From assembly GCF_958979055.1 (NCBI RefSeq), contig NC_084886.1, positions 8,517,154 through 8,581,153 of the forward strand: 64,000 bases of DNA, written 5' to 3'. The DNA is from Alnus glutinosa (lineage: Eukaryota; Streptophyta; Magnoliopsida; Fagales; Betulaceae). Shown here piece after piece: positions 38,845-49,536 of this stretch; positions within the stretch are counted from its first letter, which is position 1; every line of letters starts with the position of its first letter. The notes under the pieces were generated by a model. It was not told the origin of the DNA. It saw nothing but the letters and a program-made list of their open reading frames with translations, and did not search any database. Both the position numbers and the translations under genes were made by a program.

Positions 38845-40917
38845 CACAAAGTTTGATTTTCCAGGCATTGTGATGTATTTATCTTGTCTTTATATATATA
38901 TATATATATATAAAGAAACTCATGATGTCTTTGAACCTTTGATCTCCATTATCCGTTGAACATTCAATTTGACGTTTACTAAAACATTAATGATTTTTAG
39001 TGGGTGGAAATTTGCGGTTTACAAACCCATGAATGATAATGATTTTGAAACGTGTTTTGGGTTTTGGTTTGAAATTGTGTTTTTTATTTTATGTTATTGT
39101 ATTTTAATATATTTTTATTTAAAAATTGTTTTGTGTTTTTTATTTATTTATTCAGTTTTAAACTGTTAATCGTGTTTTTGTTTTTCAAATCTGTTAAAGA
39201 AAAGAGAAAATGTATTTTTTCTGCCACGTAGACAGCGTCTCTGCCTACTTCGTTTCAGTGCGGCTGGATACATGAAGATGTCGTACAATACGTGTCGTTT
39301 CGATAAAAATGTTGTCGTTCCTTCGTCTTTTCGTTTGCACGGCTTTGGTTGACGGTTGGAGTCAATCTTTCCCTCTCTCCACCTTCCTTTTTTTTTTTTT
39401 TTTTTTTTTTTAGATCTGATTCTGAAATTTCGTTTTGTTAGGTGCTAATGGATGCGATTTTGAGTTTCTCGATCGGTCTCATACAATTTCTCAGAAACCG
39501 AATTGGAATGAAACCTTGGAGATGGGAAGCTGCATAGACGAGACCCGCTGCTATTATTTTCACGGTGAAACTGAAATCTACGTTCCTTCATTTCCTTTTC
39601 CATTACTTCAAAATTTTAGGCCTCTATTAAATTTGGAAAAAACGGAAACGACGACGGTTTCCCAAACAAATCTTCTACCTCTTAGATTAAGGTGGGGTTA
39701 TTTTGTAATTTTTGTGTGTTCTTCTTCTTCTTCTTTGTGTTAATTACTGTTGTATTTGACGAACATTTTGTTTACCGGTCTTTCTTTTGCTATGGTGGAG
39801 CATCCAATTAGTTGTGATTATTTGTTTATTTTCCTGCATTAGTTTTCGTTTTATGATTGTTATGAAGATTTCAAATGCATTGTGTTAATCTTCATTTAAA
39901 TACGGTTTTTTATCTTTTTCCTTTCTCAATAAGATAAAGCTTATTACAAAACGGGTTCAAATTAACGCCTTGAGAGTCACTTTTACCCACTGTAAGACAC
40001 GAAGGTATGTATGTTTGTGACATAGATTGTTCTTCTTGAGCAATCTTTATCAATTTGATTTGATTTGTGATTTGATTATCAATCTTTATTAATTATCTTG
40101 ACAGTTAATAGTTTGTTTGTGATTTGATTTGGTCAAGTGTTTGATTAGGTCAGGTTTTTTCAAATTGGGTTGGAGAATTACATGCTTTTTAATAGCATTA
40201 AAATAGTTGGAGGAAATTCTATTAAAAAGGTGCTTATGTTCCCAGAATCTTATGAATAAGGAAATATAACTGCTTTGTACTTTTAATGGCTTAATAACAG
40301 CTCGAGAACTAGCCATACCAAGATAATTATGACTATTGAAAATCTACATTGTCTATATGATTAGCATAACTTTGAATTACATTATTCATCAAAAAAAAAA
40401 AAAAAAAACTTTGAATTACATTTATAACTATAGGTACATCGCAACATCTTTGGTTTCCTGAAATCCCATGCCTTCTTGGTTGTATATAAAAACAAATGAT
40501 TAAACTTTTTTTTTTTTGTACATTTGAGTCAAAATAAATTAGAAAAAAAAAAATAATAAAAAAAATAAAATCAGACAGTTTCATTGTGTTCCTGGTGATT
40601 ATTTGAAACTTGAAGGAATTTATGTGAGAAATTATATGCTTTATGAATATTAGAAAGTTAAGAGATTCCTTATGAAAATTGCATGCTATATTACTGTAAT
40701 ATACCTATAAATTTGCAGTTTCAGTCCCTCACAATCCTTAGTAGATAATAAAATTAATGAGCACCATAACATAACAAGAGTAAGTGTTTTAGCTTAGCCA
40801 TCTTTGTCTTCAATTTAACAATAGTCAGTCATGCCATATATAGTCTTGATATTGTACTTAAAAGTTCCTGCAGTATAACAGAAGGTTAAGAATTTCTTTG
40901 CCCGTTTGAGCGTGCAG
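38845..40917. other. Spacer and possible 5' part of an unidentified transcribed locus
   Basis: Contains a (TA) run at 38891-38911, a poly-T tract near 39388-39411, and then 39420-39690, whose plus-strand frame is open (MGSCIDETRCYYFHGETEIY, TETTTVSQTNLLPL) before an AAG|GTGGGG donor-like site. I cannot connect it in frame to later open blocks, so this may be a leader, a pseudogene or a non-coding transcript. Confidence 0.3.
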
Positions 40918-41085
40918 GAGTTTGGTAGAGGAGAGACTGGACTTGGAGAAGATGATGCTTGGGAGTTGGTTCAATGTTATGGGGTTACATTGCCAAAACA
41001 TTTAATTGATGCGACTGAGTGTATTGTACAGCAGAAAAATCAGAACACTAAAGAGGGAGAAGCGCTGTTGTTAATTACCGGATAA
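40918..41085 (+). CDS. Unidentified open exon (possible last coding exon)
   Basis: After a TGCAG acceptor-like site the frame stays open for 55 codons to TAA: EFGRGETGLGEDDAWELVQC, YGVTLPKHLIDATECIVQQK, then a polar tail. The composition is protein-like and unlike the low-complexity surroundings. An AATAAAG polyadenylation-like signal lies near 42112. Upstream exons are uncertain: an open block at 39934-40004 (ITKRVQINALRVTFTHCKTR) followed by a GTATGT donor is a candidate, but the phases do not join simply. I do not recognise the family; it could be a real gene with missed exons or a decayed copy. Confidence 0.3.
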   Translation, partial: EFGRGETGLGEDDAWELVQCYGVTLPKHLIDATECIVQQKNQNTKEGEALLLITG

Positions 41086-42393
41086 CATATTGGCTCTCTT
41101 TAAATGCATGTTATCAATTGCCTTGGCACTATGTTTTTTCTCTGTAGTTGTTCATAATATTGTTTCTGAGCTATGCATCTGCAGATATGTTGAGGTTGTG
41201 AATTTGTTGTCATAGTCAAATTGCATAGAATTTTGGCTCATTCCCAATTTTCTCATCTTTGTTTATAAAAAGAAATGGTAAATGTTCTATTGCTTTCAGT
41301 ATGAAGTTGCTTCAGATAAATTCTTCCAATCCTGAAATTTATTCCAATCGTATTGGTGTTTTGATGAAATCAGAAGAGAATAGTTTAAGGTGCCTTGAAC
41401 AAAACAAAGTTAATTATTTTTCAGACCTTTTTTGGTCCATGACTTAATACGTATGTATTTTGGGATTGCTGAGAATTAGAAGGAAAAGGGGAAAAGAAAA
41501 AGAAATGGAAAGAGTACAGCAGCAGAAACATTTGAGAGGAAAAAGAAAAAAGAAAAGAAAGAAAAAAGGTTAAACTATTTTAAGAGTATAAATAATCCAT
41601 GTGTGAACTGGGAGTACTCCCTCTCTGTCTTTTATTGTTTATTATTATTTACTCTATGTTAGCCACAAGTTTTCTGATGATTTGAATGAAAAATTAGAAC
41701 AGGTTTTCCCTGTTATATATTTTGAGATCAACAATGCTTTCATGTGTTAGAGAAGTAAAGATTGATGCATATAGGGAAAAGATGGGAAGTTTATGGAGGA
41801 AATAGAAAATTGGAAGTTTTGTCTATTAAGTTCAGTTCATAGCTGCAGTTAGAAGTGGAGAATTGAAGGAGGAAAGAACAAACAATGTGAAGTTTATGGC
41901 TGATGCTATCATTTTATATATGCCTGCAGCAACTTACAGGAGAAGATAAACTATTGAGAAAGCTGGGTCTTAATATTGCCTTTTTCTATATGGGTGCCGG
42001 ATTCTAGGTACTTCTATTGGAGATATCTTCTTTCGACTCTAATTGGAGGATATGATGGAACTGTTTTTTTGGATCTTTTTGGTTTAGATGCTGATCCACA
42101 GGCATATTTAATCAATAAAGACTTCTTTTGAATGTGATGCATACCTTTTCTGGGGAAAAAAGTGCCATTCTTCACCTTTATGTCCTTATTCGCACATCAT
42201 CTCCGAGACAGACCCAAAAAAAAAAATGGAAAAAAGGGTACCTATCTCAAAACTTAACAGACAAAATCAAGCTTACAGAAGAACTAGTACTATAGACATG
42301 TACGATTCATCTGCACGCAGCTTAATTATTTACACAAAATGCCATGCGGCTCACTGTAGTAAAACAATTAAATACGTCAACAGCTGATCATCA
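41086..42393. other. Possible 3' UTR/intronic sequence and spacer
   Basis: No convincing coding exon. An A/G-rich tract lies at about 41480-41570 and an AATAAAG motif at 42112. The last 200 bases are probably 3' UTR of the minus-strand gene that follows. Confidence 0.35.
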
Positions 42394-43439
42394 CTACAAA
42401 GTTCCCCCGTTGCGGTGGTTTCTTTCAAGAAATCCTTCTAACACCACTTTCTTCTTGTACTCCTCGGAATCATAATCACGTGAATTTGGATTTTTTCCCA
42501 CGACATCGTCGGAATTTGTCACGTTTGCTAAACGGGGCACGAAATAAAACCACGCCGACGTACAAAGAATGGCACATAACCGACCCCATAACAACATTAT
42601 TATTAAGGTGACCATGACAATAGACAAACCAATCACCGGGTCAAGTTTCTCGGATAATTCATCTTTTTTCCGGGCTGGTTTCTTCAACGTACCTCGAGAG
42701 AGCGTCGATGATGAAGGGTTTGCAACCCGCTTCTCGGGAAACGAAACGGGTAAAGACGCGGAGTGTGAAATCGAAGCGGGTCGAGTGAGCTTGGGCTTGG
42801 CCTCCGGTGAACCGGGTTGGTTGGACCCGGCTCTGATGGCTTCTATTTTCCGGCAGAAAGAGGACCGTTTTTGACACGTGTCCTCCTTGGAAGCACGATC
42901 CGCATGATCCCGTTTTTCGAGGATGATGTTCCGTGATGGCCCGTTCGTTGTCTGAAACATAAAGTACCAGCGTTTTTTTCTTCTCAAAAACCCAAAAAAG
43001 AAAAGAGAATACAAACGAATACAGAGATCGATCACTGTATCACACATACCTCTTCAGGTTTTTCCTGAGGGGCTTGATGATCTGAAGCAACTGGCACCAC
43101 TACCGGAATCTGACTTGGCGGCTTATGATTGGTTACTCGCTTCGCCGTCGCGAGCTTGTCGGACTTTGACTTCGACTTCGGCTTCGGAAATTTGTTTTTC
43201 GGATTTGCTTTCTCTGACAGGGTGGATTCGACCGGCACGGTTTTCGCGCCGGACTTCTTCAGTCGGAACTCGTACCAAGAATACGTATACCAACGCGAAC
43301 GCGTCTTCTTCTGGCCATCGGATCGGATAATCTCGGCGGACTTTTGGTCGGAAGTTTTGCTAGAATATCCAAAGCAGCAGCCTAGGAAAGAGGTGCTTGT
43401 GGTTTTGGTTTGACTGGTTTTCTTTTGGGGTTTGGCCAT
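42394..43439 (-). CDS. Plant-specific basic protein with one C-terminal membrane segment
   Basis: Exons 43439-43050 and 42951-42394 (donor GAG|GTATGT, acceptor CAG|ACA) give 315 residues. The N-terminal part is Lys/Ser/Pro-rich and looks disordered, with an early Cys pair ([14 protein letters not shown]) that could be lipid-modified and a [16 protein letters not shown] patch. Residues about 234-268 form a hydrophobic span ([20 protein letters not shown] then [15 protein letters not shown]). A short tail with [17 protein letters not shown] follows. The architecture suggests a tail-proximal membrane anchor with a long cytosolic N-terminus. I know no function for this family. The start is the only sensible ATG, directly after a short leader. 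Confidence 0.85.
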
Positions 43440-43990
43440 GGAACACGCGGAGAGGAATCGGCATGGATGAATGCGAATTCTACTGGCACGGTTGGGCTGG
43501 GTTGGGTCACTAATTAATATCTGAAATTCCGTATAATAAATGTTGACAAAGAAATTAAGTATTTTTTTATTTGTAGTATTTTATATATATACATTTGTGT
43601 GTTTAATTAGTTAATTTGATTGGCAGTAAATGGATTGGGGATTGGTTTTGGAGGGGACGACTTGGACTTGGGGGCTCAGTCGTAGTCTTTACACGTTTTC
43701 ACCTTCTCCGTTGCCTTGTTCTACACTGAACTGCCAACTGGGCGCGCGCGAATTATAGTTAATTAATAGGCGGCGGCGGCGGCGGCTACGGCTACGGCTC
43801 TACTCTCTCTAGCTCGAGCTTTCGGCTGGTACAGTTGGTGACCGGTGAGGTTTTTACTTCTGCACGTAGCATGTTAAGCTGCACCGACGATGATTGAACC
43901 CGCGCGGGCCTCGTATTTGTTAATTAACTAACTACGGACACGCGATCCCTTGACAATGAACGTACGATCCATTGAGGAAGATTCTTTCAA
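43440..43990. other. Upstream region with GC-rich simple repeats
   Basis: Upstream of the membrane-protein gene. Holds GGCGCGCGCG near 43740-43750, a (CGG)5-6 run at about 43770-43786 followed by three CTACGG units, and a CTCTCT stretch. This is unusually GC-rich for the window and may be a leader of an unseen transcript or a promoter CpG patch. Confidence 0.4.
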
Positions 43991-44099
43991 GAAAAGTTGA
44001 ACTTTTCTTAATTCCACGCAACCTTCTAGAATCGCCAATACCGTTGAGGAATAATTAATGATCAATTGCTTTGGGATTTCCAAATTAATGACGGTGAAA

Positions 44100-44313
44100 C
44101 CAACATTGCGTGTATGTTAGGTATACAATTTTTGTTTGAATAGTTGTAACAAGTTATTAATGTGATATTAACGTGGTACTAAATAGAAAAAAGTTTGAAA
44201 TTTTATGTAAGAAAAAGCTATGTTTTTAAATAGATTTTTTTTTTTTTTTTTTTTTTGTTAATAGTAATAAAAAGTTATTGAATATGTGATATAAAAAATA
44301 TGAATGTTTTTGT

Positions 44314-44350
<37 letters not shown>
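44100..44350. repeat. MITE-family copy with expanded poly-T tracts
   Basis: AGTTATTAATGTGATATTAAC and AGTAATAAAAAGTTATTGAA followed by GTGATATAAAAAATATGAA match the order of motifs in the copies at 47545 and 59649. Two T tracts (44235-44256 and 44321-44352) interrupt it. Confidence 0.5.
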
Positions 44351-44358
<8 letters not shown>

Positions 44359-45084
44359 AAAAGTGGAGTCGTTTGCCATTTAATTAGAAATTCTTCCAGT
44401 ACTATTTGACCAATCATTGTATTTTTTCATACTTTTTGGGAAGCTTTTGAAATTAGAATTAGTCTTTCATTCAAAAGCAATGGAATATAAGGGTTGGCTG
44501 GAATTATTGGTAAAGTTGAATTAATATGAAATGCATAAGGTGGTCAAAATATAACAATAATATATATATAAAACCCGGTGAGCCATTTCTTTAATCAATG
44601 GATTAGCTACCCAAACTTGAAAACATTATATATAACCCAAGGCCAAGGCATAGGGAATTAATTCTGGATAATGCATTCTTTTCAATTGAATATATATAAT
44701 TAATTACTTTCTACATCTTCTATTTATTTATTTACTTTTTGCTTTTTGCCAGGAGTATTCCATTTGCGTGGTTCAAAGGGATGACTTTGACTTTCGCTGT
44801 ATTTGTACCCTCAGACAGTCAAGTACACCTTTTATACGCTCATCAATGAAGGCAAATACTTCAGTTTTTTCTCACCGTCTACTCCACGTTATGCTGCAAA
44901 TTCAACTATAATTTATCGATTGTTTGGCTTTCTAGGAAATAAATTTATGTGATTTCAAAACGAGGGTTTTTTTTTTTTTTTTTTTTTTTTTGGCTATGTC
45001 AATGTAATAAAATGATACATTCTTATAATTTTGATAATTTAAAAAATAGAAAAAGGATATAAAGAAAAAAAAAAAAAAAAAAAA

Positions 45085-45570
45085 AAAACTTGACTGGCCA
45101 AATTACTCCCATAGTCTAGGGTGGTCTATAAGTGAGCCATGAGGTGGCCAACCACCCCAATGATATTTTGATCAATTTTTTTTGATAAAACTCTTATTAA
45201 ATTGCATTTTTAGCCTCAAATAGAAAGTTATAAAACATATAAAAAAATACTTGATTTGAGAGTGGCTGAACTGCTCCTATAGCTTGAGGTAATGGCCTAG
45301 AATTGACCCATGATGTGGCCAACCATCCAAAAAATTATCCTTTGGAGTGTTCGAACCATTCTTATAACTTGGGCGACCACCTTCATAACTGACAGTTGGC
45401 GTGGCCGAACCACCTCATAACTAATCTGAGTTGTTCGACCACTTCTGAAACCAGTATTTGCCTATTTGGGGATGGTCAATCCATCCCTATAAAAGCATTT
45501 GGAGCGATCGACGAAGACCCTTGTAACAATTTAAAGAGGTTAACCAAACCACTCACATAGGTTTATGGGT
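45085..45570. repeat. Dispersed repeat rich in GGTGGCCAACCACCCC motifs
   Basis: The phrase GTGGCCAACCA(C/T)CC recurs with variants such as GTGGCCGAACCACCTC and GTTCGACCACTTC several times across about 480 bp, as a loosely periodic, partly palindromic pattern. Related phrases are at 24480-24655 and 37185-37290. Confidence 0.5.
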
Positions 45571-45922
45571 CCTTCCGTTACCCTAACCAATTTGGTGTGT
45601 GTGTTTTTTTTTTTTTTTTTTTTTTATGATTTTTATTTGAGGGTGAAGTTGTAATTTCATAAGGATTATGTCAGAAAAATAGCCGCAATTTGTATGAAGT
45701 AATCATTTTGTCAGGTAGGCATACCACATGGATTTATATACTCAATTTGAAATCATAAGAATTTTTTTATTACAAGATCAAACCATAAATAGAAACTTAA
45801 TAATTTTTCCTAATAGAAAACCCATGTAGGGCCTATTAAAACACCAATTACCTGCCCCGTTATAAAAATAAGCCGAGGGCCAGAACATAGCCGTCACCCG
45901 CCATTGGCCTAATACACTACTT

Positions 45923-45926
<4 letters not shown>

Positions 45927-46008
<82 letters not shown>
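45927..46008. repeat. Compound (CT)n(AT)n microsatellite
   Basis: About 22 CT units followed directly by about 19 AT units. Confidence 0.95.
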
Positions 46009-46010
<2 letters not shown>

Positions 46011-46689
46011 ACATAAATCCTACCAAATACCCTAAGATTTTATAGGTCCCACGATGTAGATTCTTCTTGCTACAGACAACATAATATGTATTAGTGCTTT
46101 GCAACAAACAAAAGATCTTTTATATATATATATAAATCAAAAGCATCCAAATCATGAAATCCATTTCACTATTGTATGCTGCCTGCACTTAGAATATATT
46201 GATAAAGTGAATGAATTTTGAAAAAATTGCACTTCTTAAATATCTCAAACTAGAGAGAAAAAAAAAAAAAAAAGGAAAAAACTTTTAGCCAGCATAAATA
46301 TTATATGCTAAATAAGTATCGTATCGGAGTAATAATTCTAAATACTAACTTATTGGAGTTGATGTAATAGTGCTCAAAAGTCATTATATATATATATTTT
46401 AAATATAGAAATATTGTTAGGAACTTTACTTGAAAAGAAAAAAAAAATAATAAAAAGAAGATAGAAGGATCGAGGGGCTTTTACCAATTCATTTGAGCAA
46501 AAGAAGATATGGCACATGATGGTCGTGTATATATATATATTAAGAATTTGATGATCGAACGTCATGGGATAATGGAAGGTCGTGGAATTAATCCAGCCGG
46601 CTGCAGGGATAGAAATAAAACCTCTGACGTCGGGAGCCCATGTCAACTTAAAACGTGAATCACAAGCAACCAAAGTTACAAGAAGGTTG

Positions 46690-46995
46690 GAGAATGCGAT
46701 TTTATAAATAAGTAGTGCGAATTTAAATTAAATCATAAAAAATTAAACATTTGAAAATTGCGTTTTAAAAAATTAAGATTTAAAATAGAAGATTTTTGTT
46801 TTGGCTTTTTTTTTTTTTTTTTTTTTTTGTGAAAAATCCTAGGCAAATGTGTGATTTTTATTAAAACTCTGAATTTTAAAGGTTAAACTACGATTTTGCC
46901 AAACGTTTAATTGTATTTTAAAAATATATATATTTTTTCAAATTGCACATTTTAAAATTGTTATTTTTAAATCTCACTTTTTAATATCGCATACC
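46690..46995. repeat. Fold-back (MITE-like) element
   Basis: The left end AATGCGATTTTATAAATAAG and the reverse complement of the right end (TATGCGATATTAAAAAGTG) correspond. Inside, AAATTGCGTTTTAAAA mirrors ATTTTAAAAT-type sequence near 46940-46965. A poly-T tract sits in the middle. Confidence 0.55.
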
Positions 46996-47544
46996 CAAAC
47001 GGACTTTACATATATTTATGTCGCATAATGTTATAAGACCTAGATTTTGCTTATATATATTTGGAATCTGATGCTGCCGTTGTTTCTTTTTTTAAAAAAA
47101 TAAAAAAAAGAAAAAAAAGAAAAAAAAAAGTATATGCTATTCTACACCTTGCAATCTTTGCCAGGATACTTCGTTTTAACTTCTATGTATTGGCTATTAA
47201 GCTTTTTTCTTCTTTTCTTTTTTCTTGGTCAAGTGAGGGCTAAGTTTTAAAAAAGTAGACAGCTATTCATTGAGTTATAGATAGTCGTATAGACAATTGA
47301 TTCGAAAAATGAAAGTGGTCGACATTTTGAAGATCTCCCAATTATTTATTTGGATTTTTTTTTTCTTATTCTTTTTCATAAACTTGTATGCTTTTATTTT
47401 ACATAAACGCGCGCGCGCACACACATGGAATAATTATATTTATTTATTAGGAAATGCTATATTTTTCAAATTTTTATCTTCAAAAGTGGTTCACAAATGA
47501 TGCGTCATCGTCTTATGAGATGGTGACATATTTTCTGAAATAGT

Positions 47545-47850
47545 GAGCTTGTTTGGCAAAGACATGTACAGAACAGAACAGAGTAGTGGGTTGTTAGTTT
47601 TGAAATTAGTAAAAAGTGATGATGTGATATAAAATAAAAAGAATTTGTATAAAAAAGTAAAAAAGTTTTGTATTGCAGTGAATTTTTTTATTTGAACAGT
47701 AATAAAAAATTATTGATGTGATATAAAAAGTGAAAATGTTTTGATGTTGATTGGTGGTGGAAAGTATAAAAAAATGAAAAAATAAAAATAAAAATGCGTG
47801 AACAGTAACAACACTACGCTGTTCTGTTTTGTATTCTATCAAACAAGCCC
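47545..47850. mobile_element. MITE with GCTTGTTTG inverted termini
   Basis: About 300 bp bounded by GCTTGTTTG (47547-47555) and CAAACAAGC (47840-47848). The interior carries GATGTGATATAAAATAAAAA, TTTTGTATTGCAGTGAATTT, AATAAAAAATTATTGATGTG and near-terminal GAACAGTAACAACAC, shared with copies at 30575, 44100 and 59649. No coding capacity. Superfamily not resolved; the termini suggest hAT, but no clear 8-bp duplication was found. Confidence 0.7.
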
Positions 47851-49324
47851 AGTATATCTTATCTATAAATGATACATCTTTATTTATTTACTACAAAGGT
47901 TTGGACCCATCCAAAAAATCCTAATTCTAACTCTAATTATAATGGAATGGCAGGAGGTTGGGTTGATGGAATTAATATAATAAGATGGTAATGGAAAACA
48001 TGATTAGGTCCTGATCAGCAGAATGTAGCATAGAGAGCACCCAATCGTAGCAGCGGTCAAATGCCAATCGATCGAACTTCTCACGGACGAATAATGCTAA
48101 AAGTCTTTATGTCCCTTCAATAATAATATGTCTTTTAAAATTATTATTAAACTTGTAGTTAATCATTATTAAATTTTAATTAAATAATAATTTTAAAAAT
48201 TACGTCGTTATTAAAAAGATATAAAAGAAACACTAGAAGAACTATGGAAGTACTCCTTCCTCACCCATTGTTTCACTCAAACTCTCGGTAGAAAAACAAG
48301 AACTTGGCAGATCGATGTTAGTTTTGACAAATCAACGGACCTTACGGACGCAATCTCCCCTCCCCTTAGGTTCGGTGGTATTTCAATTTTCAACCTTTCT
48401 GGATTTAGAGTTTAACCAAAAACGTCACGCCGTTTAGAATATTTTCTCACGCAATGGTGCCAACGGAAAACTTCGATCACCACTCTCTATACGATATCTA
48501 ACCTTCGAGAAGGGCGTTGACAAAGAGATTTCCTTCTCTGTGTTTTTTTTTTTTTTTTTTTTTTTTTTGGGGTGGAAAAGTCTAGAGGGATAGTGCATGA
48601 CACCTGTCACCAAGATGTTACATTTTTTTCTTTTTAAATTATTTTTTAAAGTCAAGATGTTAAATTGGAGTAAGTAAAACCACTCTGTATAAGAGATAAT
48701 TCGATATTGAATCAACATCAACAATGAAAGAGATTATATCTGATAAATTGATTTTATTACTTTTTAATACACCATTTTTAAATAAGTTTAAGGGTTCCAA
48801 AAAACAAATAGATCAAGAGAGATAGGCTCTCCAACAGACATCCAAACAAAAGAAGCAACGCAAAATGTGAACATAACAAATATAAAATGGATGTGTTTTT
48901 TTTTTTACCTCATTTTGGCAAAAAGTCAAAGAATGGATCGCATAAAGTGGTATTGGCACAAAAATGTAAGAGTATGAGTGCATGATTATTACGAGATTCT
49001 TTAACTTCATCCGATTCCCTTATATAGGGAACACGAGCAAAAACATATCCTTGAAATACCCTTCAATCATACTCGGGCAGGCATGAAGATTATTTGAATA
49101 ATTATATTTTATGACAAATATTTTTTCTATAAAAAAATAAAAATAAAAATAAAGGTTTTGCAAGCAGCATTGTACTACGAAAAGAGATAGCCACGCACAT
49201 AAAATGAAGAAAAACTTAAATGGACAATTTTTTTTGTTTTTTTTGTTTTTTTTGTTTTTTTTCTATGGAAACAAAACCCACGAAATACATACGCGCGTGC
49301 ACACGCACAGAGAGTCAGAGAGAG
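47851..49324. other. Spacer and promoter region of the HD-domain gene
   Basis: Includes an AT-rich block at 48100-48240 reminiscent of the dispersed element at 5915-6050, a poly-T tract at 48542-48568, and four TTTTTTG units at about 49229-49261 just upstream of the gene. ACGCGCGTGCACACGCAC lies directly before the start codon region. No gene is seen in between. Confidence 0.4.
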
Positions 49325-49498
49325 ATGGCAAGGAAAGAGACGGTGAGGAACGCGGAGGAGCTGGTGGAGAGAGCCATGAGAGGGAACGATGCGTCTCACG
49401 ACGCAGCGCACGTGTGGAGGGTCAGAGAGCTTGCCCTCTCCCTCGCACGTGAGGAAGGCCTCTTCTCCAACCCTGACTCCATGGAAATAGTAAACCCC

Positions 49499-49536
<38 letters not shown>

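Larger units (their letters stand above)
44351..47544. other. Intergenic repeats, no gene seen
   Basis: AT-rich with poly-T tracts near 44970-44992, 45602-45625 and 46807-46828 and a poly-A near 45066-45088. Includes the blocks listed separately at 45085, 45927 and 46690. No open frame looked genuine. Confidence 0.5.
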
